Of a stretch of DNA of 64,000 bases, positions 62,001 through 64,000 are shown piece by piece (position 1 is the stretch's first letter; the number at the start of each line of letters is the position of its first letter). The notes below the pieces were generated by a model. It was not told where the DNA came from. It did not search any database and worked only from the letters and a program-made list of their open reading frames with translations. The translations under genes were made by a program, and so were the position numbers. The DNA comes from Fistularia commersonii (lineage: Eukaryota > Chordata > Actinopteri > Syngnathiformes > Fistulariidae), in NCBI GenBank assembly GCA_037954325.1, contig JBBMNZ010000007.1, forward strand, positions 6,691,001 through 6,755,000. Reading direction: 5' to 3'.

Positions 62001-63208
62001 GGGGGGGTTGGGTATATATATCCATGCATCATCCCGTGACCCCCGCCTCCTCCCTCCGTCAGAACCCCAGTCCTCTGACGGTGGAGCCGAGCAAAGGGCC
62101 CAAGGCCGGGGGAACCCTCATCACCATCTCCGGAGATTACCTGGACACCGGCAGCAAGGAGGACGTCCGGGTCTCCATCGGAGAGGTGGACTGCGCCGTG
62201 TAAGGACCACCTCCCCCGTTTCTGTCCGCTGCTCGGTATTCAGACCTGGTTTCCCATGCTAATTCAGCGGCGTTCACACTTTGACGCCCCTGTATTGATC
62301 CCTCCCTCCCTGAGCGAAAAAGAAATCGACCTTAACTCCAGTCTCCGGGTGTAGCTCCATGCTCTGGCCCTCCTCCTCGCCGACTCCTGTCCTCATCCCC
62401 CCGTAGGGAGCAGTTTGGAGGAGGAGAGAAGATAACCTGCAGGACGGGGAAGTACCAGGGCGATAAGCTGCAGTCGGAGTCCCTCCCCGTCACAGTCAAG
62501 TATGGGAAGAGTTTCGAGTCCACCATCCCAAGTGCCTTCCAGTTCTTGGAGAACCCCATCGTGCTGGACTACCAACCCAGAGGAAGCTTTGTTTGGTCAG
62601 TGCAACGGCTTCGGCACCCCTAATCGGTCGCCCAATCAGAATCATGCCGAATGTCGTCCGGTTCGTATTTGCTCTTCCGTGTTCTCCGACGTCCTTGCGG
62701 ATCTTCTTGTTTCCCAACCGTCGGTTAGCATTCGCTGCCAACGCTACGCGCCACTGTTCAACTTTTTGTTGTGAAAATACATTCAGAGTCGTTACAAAAA
62801 TATCGATTTTAGGCTCTTTGATCTTTATTGGACGGCTAAACGTCCAAGATGGAAAGCTCGCTCCTACCGAATTTTGTCGACTCCACCAAAAGCCGCGTTC
62901 TCCGATTGGCCGGAGCGTAACCGCCATCCTGATTGCAGGAAATTTAAATTTAGACATTTTTTTCCCCCGCGGTTCTGCTCACCATAGCCTTTTGTTTGGA
63001 ATTACACTTGCTACGACAAAACCGCGCTCTCCAGCTTACCTAAACAATCCGATTTTGCAATTTATCCCGCATCTTGTGTAGCTGTGTATGAATGCTTTTG
63101 CCTGTGTCTTTTAGCGGAGGGAGAAACATCGTGGTCAGCGGCTCGGGCTTTGACCTGATCCAGACCGCCGTCCTGAAGGTGGAGGGCGACAGCTACGTAG
63201 AGGTTGAG
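48208..63208 (+). CDS. plxnb2: Plexin-B2, 5' 17 coding exons (3' end outside window)
   Basis: Plexin-B2 is a single-pass cell-surface receptor for class 4 semaphorins; family members signal through a cytoplasmic Ras/Rap GAP domain and, in B plexins, PDZ-RhoGEF partners (family knowledge). Seen here: 17 exons joined by GT-AG introns in one frame, 3,195 coding bases, about 1,065 residues, against about 1,840 for whole vertebrate plexin-B2. Order: signal peptide (about 1-19), Sema (about 30-480), PSI1 (488-535), PSI2 (647-690), PSI3 (784-830), IPT1 (833-925), IPT2 (926-1010), start of IPT3 (from about 1020). The PSI1 motif DPYCGWC and the segment around NCS-DCSLC resemble plexin-B2 more than B1, A or D1, judged from remembered family sequences. 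Fish have a and b copies; I cannot tell which this is. The membrane segment and GAP region lie beyond position 64000. The exon chain is very secure; the B2 assignment is strong. Confidence 0.96.
49336..49419 (+). other. Intron 1 of the coding part, 84 bp, stop-free
   Basis: GTGAGT to TTTGCAG, phase 0, 28 codons with no stop in the exon frame. If retained it would add 28 residues to the Sema domain. Called an intron because both splice sites are good and the flanking protein joins as expected without it. Confidence 0.85.
49420..49608 (+). CDS. plxnb2: plxnb2 exon 2 (Sema)
   Basis: Residues 377-439, phase 0 at both ends. The acceptor CCTTTGCAG ends at 49419 and the donor AAG|GTGGAG is at 49609. 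It encodes late Sema blades with ENDHTIAFLG, matching the ENNHTVAFLG-type segment of vertebrate plexin-B2. It is bounded by introns of only 84 and 72 bp. Translation stays open through both, so an ORF-based predictor would merge three exons into one; alignment to the family shows both inserts are absent from related proteins. Confidence 0.92.
49609..49680 (+). other. Intron 2, 72 bp, stop-free
   Basis: GTGGAG to TCCCGCAG, phase 0, 24 codons, no stop in frame. The last Sema strands join correctly only when it is removed. The donor (GTGGAG) is weaker than most in this gene. Confidence 0.82.
49681..49806 (+). CDS. plxnb2: plxnb2 exon 3 (end of Sema)
   Basis: Residues 440-481, phase 0 at both ends. 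The acceptor TCCCGCAG ends at 49680 and the donor AAG|GTTCGT is at 49807. It encodes the last propeller strands, containing RVNRNLFFD and SHLYITTENK, equivalent to the segment before PSI1 in plexin-B2. Confidence 0.93.
49807..50722 (+). other. Intron 3 (916 bp)
   Basis: Non-coding. It has a G-rich run near 50627-50647. Both strands have short open frames around 50146-50525 with no family likeness. No transposon was recognised. Confidence 0.85.
50723..50823 (+). CDS. plxnb2: plxnb2 exon 4 (PSI1, first part)
   Basis: Residues 482-514 plus two bases of codon 515. It carries the start of the first PSI cysteine-knot module: C-x5-C-x2-C, then DPYCGWC, the PSI signature. The acceptor AG is at 50721-50722 in a weak pyrimidine context; the donor is CAG|GTGAGG. 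It exits in phase 2. Confidence 0.94.
50824..51858 (+). other. Intron 4 (1,035 bp)
   Basis: Non-coding. It holds a LINE-like fragment near 51140-51273 and a short TA run near 51741-51754. The remainder shows no recognisable feature. Confidence 0.85.
51140..51273. repeat. Degraded LINE-like fragment
   Basis: The stretch with GAGCCCACCTTAGGACC, a TTTAGCCCC block, CTAGCTCCCGGGATCATT and CAAACCCCTCCAC resembles a dispersed non-LTR-derived sequence common in fish genomes. Family and orientation are from memory, not from a search. Confidence 0.4.
51859..51985 (+). CDS. plxnb2: plxnb2 exon 5 (end of PSI1)
   Basis: It completes codon 515 and runs to residue 557. CTRRSEC, RAEE and WLWSP match the end of PSI1 in plexin-B2. 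The acceptor (TCTGAAG|G, ending at 51858) has a short pyrimidine tract; the donor is AAG|GTACGG. It exits in phase 0. Confidence 0.92.
51986..52648 (+). other. Intron 5 (663 bp)
   Basis: Non-coding. It carries one degraded copy of the GATTGG/CCAGGGTGAACCCC dispersed repeat at about 52345-52475. Nothing else was recognised. Confidence 0.85.
52345..52475. repeat. Dispersed repeat copy (CCAGGGTGAACCCC type)
   Basis: GTGATTGACGGGTCCAGGG, GTGAACCCCGATTCTCACC and a GATGGATGAATG tail, decayed. Same family as 28384-28561. Confidence 0.65.
52649..52808 (+). CDS. plxnb2: plxnb2 exon 6 (linker after PSI1)
   Basis: Residues 558-610 plus one base. It encodes the immunoglobulin-like linker between PSI1 and PSI2, beginning VQINVPSLPAISPPD, the counterpart of VQLTVSPLPALS in the mammalian protein. 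The acceptor is CTGCGCAG and the donor is AAG|GTACAG. It exits in phase 1. Confidence 0.92.
53105..53216 (+). CDS. plxnb2: plxnb2 exon 7 (linker to PSI2)
   Basis: Residues 611-647 plus two bases. DFVAVTIRIF and YKFYNC correspond to the strand before PSI2. The acceptor CTCTTTCAG is strong; the donor is GCC|GTGAGT. It exits in phase 2. Confidence 0.93.
53217..53608 (+). other. Intron 7 (392 bp)
   Basis: Non-coding. A run of 23 T at 53379-53401 is followed by AT-rich sequence and a C-rich tract. No other feature seen. Confidence 0.85.
53609..53720 (+). CDS. plxnb2: plxnb2 exon 8 (PSI2)
   Basis: Residues 648-685. PCMSCVSSPWGCQWN and HTC give the second PSI cysteine set, matching the PCISCVSNRWTCQWD segment of plexin-B2. 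The acceptor is GGTTTCAG and the donor CGG|GTGAGT. It exits in phase 0. The following intron (87 bp) is open in frame. Confidence 0.94.
53721..53807 (+). other. Intron 8, 87 bp, stop-free
   Basis: GTGAGT to CACGCAG, phase 0, 29 codons, no stop in frame. It separates PSI2 from the next strand. The acceptor has a poor pyrimidine tract. Confidence 0.85.
53808..53909 (+). CDS. plxnb2: plxnb2 exon 9
   Basis: Residues 686-719, phase 0 at both ends. It encodes the stretch after PSI2 (CPRFENPDPTLIPVG), where the mammalian protein has CPQF and LVIPM. The acceptor is CACGCAG and the donor CAG|GTAAAA. Confidence 0.92.
53986..54078 (+). CDS. plxnb2: plxnb2 exon 10
   Basis: Residues 720-750, phase 0 at both ends. 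DRIFTIGTDLM aligns with the SSLHVGSDLL region of plexin-B2, between PSI2 and PSI3. The acceptor follows a C-rich tract ending CCCAG; the donor is AAC|GTGAGT. Confidence 0.92.
54079..54827 (+). other. Intron 10 (749 bp)
   Basis: Non-coding, with G-rich and C-rich runs (about 54374-54383 and 54684-54698). The open frames here are low complexity. No transposon recognised. Confidence 0.85.
54828..54915 (+). CDS. plxnb2: plxnb2 exon 11
   Basis: Residues 751-779 plus one base. It encodes the short strand pair before PSI3 (INVLLYMKD, SGKKMDSTLN). The acceptor TTTTTCCCAG is strong and the donor is ATG|GTACGC. It exits in phase 1 into an 84-bp intron made largely of CA repeats. Confidence 0.93.
54916..54999 (+). 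other. Intron 11, 84 bp, mostly CA microsatellite, stop-free
   Basis: GTACGC to CGCCCGCAG in phase 1. About two thirds of it is interrupted CA repeat. It has no stop in the exon frame, so retention would insert a His/Thr-rich stretch of 28 residues before PSI3. Confidence 0.87.
55000..55175 (+). CDS. plxnb2: plxnb2 exon 12 (PSI3, start of IPT1)
   Basis: Residues 780-838. VTLYNCSVGREDCSLC and CVWC give the third PSI module, very close to VTLYDCSFGRSDCSLC of mammalian plexin-B2. It ends in CPAPVITQ, which leads into IPT1. The acceptor is CGCCCGCAG and the donor CAG|GTGAGT, phase 0. The next intron is the largest in the window. Confidence 0.95.
55740..56147. repeat. Degenerate minisatellite, block 1
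   Basis: An irregular repeat of CAGT-GT-TACAGTATATA-like words about 12-20 bp long (GTGTTTACAGTATTTATAG and relatives). Unit length and sequence drift from copy to copy. Confidence 0.75.
56148..56794 (+). mobile_element. hAT (Charlie-like) element, internally deleted
   Basis: 647 bp. The termini are CAGGTGTGCCCA and the reverse complement of CAGGGGTGCTCA (10 of 12 match). Flanking octamers GTCTACTC and GTATACAC agree at 6 of 8 positions, which suggests an old target duplication. It retains a BED-type zinc-finger remnant but no catalytic region, and it interrupts the intronic minisatellite. Confidence 0.78.
56383..56643 (+). pseudogene. Remnant of hAT transposase N-terminal BED finger
   Basis: In the plus frame CVCLICH and HFQTVHKNYDTDFPPKSE, followed by KVKELKSQLSGQQSFFSQ, match the N-terminal part of Charlie-type hAT transposases as remembered. 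The second half of the C-x2-C/H-x4-H finger is intact, but a frame change precedes it and the whole catalytic region is missing. A transposon relic, not a host gene. Confidence 0.72.
56795..57480. repeat. Degenerate minisatellite, block 2, with TG, CA and TA tracts
   Basis: It continues the block 1 motif after the hAT insertion. It contains a large inverted repeat (56912-56970 against 57196-57258), a TG/CA palindromic stretch at 57026-57075 and a TA tract at 57157-57199. A fragment GAGATGAGATGAGAACAAC near 57342 matches, inverted, the tail of the repeat at 37060-37180. Confidence 0.75.
56912..57258. repeat. Inverted repeat, about 60-bp arms
   Basis: The left arm 56912-56970 (from CTAGGGTTTATATAGTATCT to ACCGTGTCTGATAT) is matched inverted by 57196-57258, allowing a small insertion of a TATACTGTA unit in the right arm. 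The spacer is 225 bp of TG, CA and TA-rich sequence. Confidence 0.85.
57475..57552. repeat. Dispersed repeat tail (GGATATGCTCCAG type)
   Basis: GCTGGGATATGCTCCAGC, then CCTGTGACCCTGAGTGCAGG and GATGGATGGATT, is the tail of a repeat very widespread in fish. Related copies are at 27300-27380, 28384-28561 and 52345-52475. Confidence 0.65.
57579..58340 (+). mobile_element. Pogo/Tigger-like element, internally deleted
   Basis: It is bounded by TAGTGGAACCTTGG on the left and a right end that reads inward as AGCGGGGCACCTCAGCC; the inverted-repeat match is only partial. It contains both the start and the tail of a jerky/Tigger-like transposase with the middle missing. The right subterminal region holds ATTAATTTCAATGGG and GCAAACGGAGTCAATGAACG blocks usual at the ends of such elements. 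Bounds are approximate. Confidence 0.6.
57834..58141 (+). pseudogene. Tigger/jerky-like transposase remnant
   Basis: An ATG at 57834 opens MAPKRVKSGVKR, a typical start of jerky/Tigger proteins. A second frame from about 57899 carries MCCKWSELQAFIEKYHP and later VERFLV, resembling the C-terminal segment of these transposases. The DDE catalytic part is absent and the two parts are in different frames, so no function is expected. Confidence 0.6.
58345..58565. repeat. Degenerate minisatellite, block 3
   Basis: Same TACAGTATATAGTGT-like words, resuming after the Tigger-like insertion and stopping at the palindromic MITE. Confidence 0.72.
58581..58832. mobile_element. Palindromic MITE (Tc1/mariner-related)
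   Basis: The left end TGTCTCAGAAAATTTGAATA, continuing for about 65 bp, is repeated inverted on the right at about 58771-58832 (ending AATATTTTAATTTTT). The arms share TTGTGATAAAGT and a TGCAATTA block. The outermost bases of the right arm are lost. The centre has AATATTAAAATAATAAAAGG. I recognise it as a MITE common in fish. Confidence 0.75.
59750..59898 (+). CDS. plxnb2: plxnb2 exon 13 (IPT1)
   Basis: Residues 839-887 plus two bases. GPLLGGISITIRGSNLGI is the hallmark first half of an IPT/TIG immunoglobulin-like domain and matches GPLGGGIRITILGSNLGV of plexin-B2. The acceptor TCCATCCAG is good; the donor is GAG|GTAATT. It exits in phase 2. Confidence 0.95.
59899..61253 (+). other. Intron 13 (1,355 bp)
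   Basis: Non-coding. CA and TG tracts lie near 59930-59956 and 61070-61090. The GC-rich middle (60340-60850) has antisense open frames without protein likeness. Confidence 0.85.
61254..61365 (+). CDS. plxnb2: plxnb2 exon 14 (end of IPT1)
   Basis: Residues 888-925. VVCEIGPVGG and a run of five valine codons (GTG repeats) give the final IPT1 strands, ending DKPFTYR. The acceptor is GTCCGGCAG and the donor AGG|GTAAAC, phase 0. The short GTG run in the coding sequence is a small slippage-prone spot. Confidence 0.93.
61366..62062 (+). other. Intron 14 (697 bp)
   Basis: Non-coding, with a TG tract near 61426-61450. The acceptor side is pyrimidine-rich. No other feature seen. Confidence 0.85.
62063..62199 (+). 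CDS. plxnb2: plxnb2 exon 15 (IPT2)
   Basis: Residues 926-970 plus two bases. GPKAGGTLITISGDYLDTGS is the IPT2 start; the mammalian protein has [20 protein letters not shown]. The acceptor is CTCCGTCAG and the donor CCGT|GTAAGG. It exits in phase 2. Reading on past the donor would meet TAA at once. Confidence 0.95.
62407..62595 (+). CDS. plxnb2: plxnb2 exon 16 (end of IPT2, start of IPT3)
   Basis: Residues 971-1033 plus two bases. EQFGGGEKITCRTG and VTVKYG close IPT2; FQFLENPIVLDYQPRGSF opens IPT3. The acceptor is CCCCGTAG and the donor TTTG|GTCAGT. It exits in phase 2. Confidence 0.93.
62596..63114 (+). other. Intron 16 (519 bp)
   Basis: Non-coding. Open frames exist on both strands across 62496-63081 but run over the exon and intron alike and show no protein family likeness. 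Confidence 0.8.
63115..63208 (+). CDS. plxnb2: plxnb2 exon 17 (IPT3, first part)
   Basis: Residues 1034-1065. CGGRNIVVSGSGFDLIQ matches SGGRSINVTGQGFSLIQ of mammalian plexin-B2. The acceptor is GTCTTTTAG and the donor GAG|GTATGT, phase 0; the donor runs straight into a TG microsatellite. No later exon was recognised before the window ends, though the frame needs more of IPT3. Confidence 0.93.
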
Positions 63209-63215
63209 GTATGTA

Positions 63216-63251
<36 letters not shown>

Positions 63252-64000
63252 CTCTTTTGCTTTTCCACCTCCAGCCCCCCTGCATTGTTCCCTCCATCCT
63301 CTGATTACACCGCCCATCCCCCCTGCACTCTAAAATATTTCTCCCCTCCCGGCGGGAGCACCACTGTCAATCGATCACCCTGCATCTCACGAGCGCGCGA
63401 GCACGGCGGTGATTCATCCAAACAACGCGAGCATTTCCACCGCACAACACACACGCATGCATCCGCTCTCCCTCGCCCCCGCTGATCACCGAGATTACTT
63501 AAGCCAGTATTACTTCATCTTACTTCCCAGACCATAAATCCTTAAACCTGTAGGATTGCAGATAGCGGCGGAGGCGGCGCCGTCTCCCCGCCGCCAGAAT
63601 AGAACTGTGTTCCCCATCCAGCTTAATCAAGTAGGATTCAATCTGCCGGGGGAAACTTGAAGGAGCGGCGCACAGTTGCTGCCTGCCCTCCAGTTTACCG
63701 GCTACTTGTTCAGCAGTAAAAATGTTGTTCATTTCATTTAAAGGGATAAATTTAATGCCGGTATTATGGCCGTGCGAGATTTACTCCTGGCCCAGTCCCT
63801 GGTCCTGGCCGCCGAGGGACAGGGGGGTAATTTGAAAAGACTCCTGGCTGGCATAAACCAACGCCGGATGTAAAATGTTATCTCACAGGCCTTGGCTGGT
63901 CACCTTCATAAGCTCCTCCGGGTTTAAGTCGGGGCCATTCAGCCCGACCCAAATATTTAGACTATATTCTGTGTCTGCTGGAGTGCAGTCGAGAAAAGAA
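63209..64000 (+). other. Intron 17, 5' part
   Basis: It begins with GTATGT repeats running into a TG tract (63219-63250). The rest is non-coding; AT-rich, TAAT-bearing sequence at 63720-64000 has a look often seen in conserved non-coding DNA, but this was not tested. The next plexin exon is outside the window. Confidence 0.75.

Noticed and set aside
62496..63081. Separate gene across exon 16 and intron 16
   Set aside because: Frames on both strands span the exon and intron without likeness to proteins. The plexin exon fully explains the coding signal.
48208..63208. Plexin-A, -B1 or -D1 identity
   Set aside because: PSI1, PSI3 and IPT segments fit remembered plexin-B2 best. The paralogue (a or b) stays open.

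Overview
This is a vertebrate nuclear genomic window, most probably from a teleost fish. The evidence is one recognisable vertebrate gene split by GT-AG introns, very frequent TG/CA microsatellites, long mononucleotide runs, and fragments of hAT, pogo/Tigger-like, MITE, SINE and LINE repeats of types familiar from fish. The species cannot be named from the sequence. Nothing suggests bacterial, organellar or viral DNA.

One gene is supported: plexin-B2 (plxnb2, plus strand). Its ATG is at 48208, two bases into an exon that follows a good splice acceptor at 48204-48205. Seventeen coding exons join in frame through 63208 and encode about 1,065 residues: signal peptide, Sema domain, three PSI cysteine modules, two IPT/TIG domains and the start of a third. 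The gene leaves the window unfinished, so the remaining extracellular part, the membrane segment and the cytoplasmic Ras/Rap-GAP region lie downstream. A non-coding 5' exon must lie upstream but could not be placed.

Positions 1 to about 48200 hold no coding exon that I can support. The open frames there are antisense pairs, low-complexity translations of TG/CA, poly-C or poly-T tracts, or short GC-rich accidents. This stretch is probably the upstream region and/or the first 5'-UTR intron of plxnb2, with possible regulatory DNA, such as a CCAAT-box cluster at 35890-36235. Its repeats include a 259-290 bp MITE family (two copies, one ending 173 bp before the first coding exon), a nonautonomous hAT element with a perfect 8-bp target duplication (44194-44733), SINE-like material near 28300-28750 and a three-unit tandem repeat at 42190-42570.

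The plexin introns are of two kinds. Five are shorter than 90 bp, and four of these are multiples of three with no in-frame stop. The others run from about 0.2 to 4.6 kb. The largest (55176-59749) holds a degenerate TACAGTATA-type minisatellite with a large inverted repeat, into which a hAT/Charlie-like element, a pogo/Tigger-like element and a palindromic MITE have inserted.

I found no previously undescribed gene system. The observations most worth following are the stop-free mini-introns, the MITE beside the start exon, the nested minisatellite intron and the CCAAT cluster.
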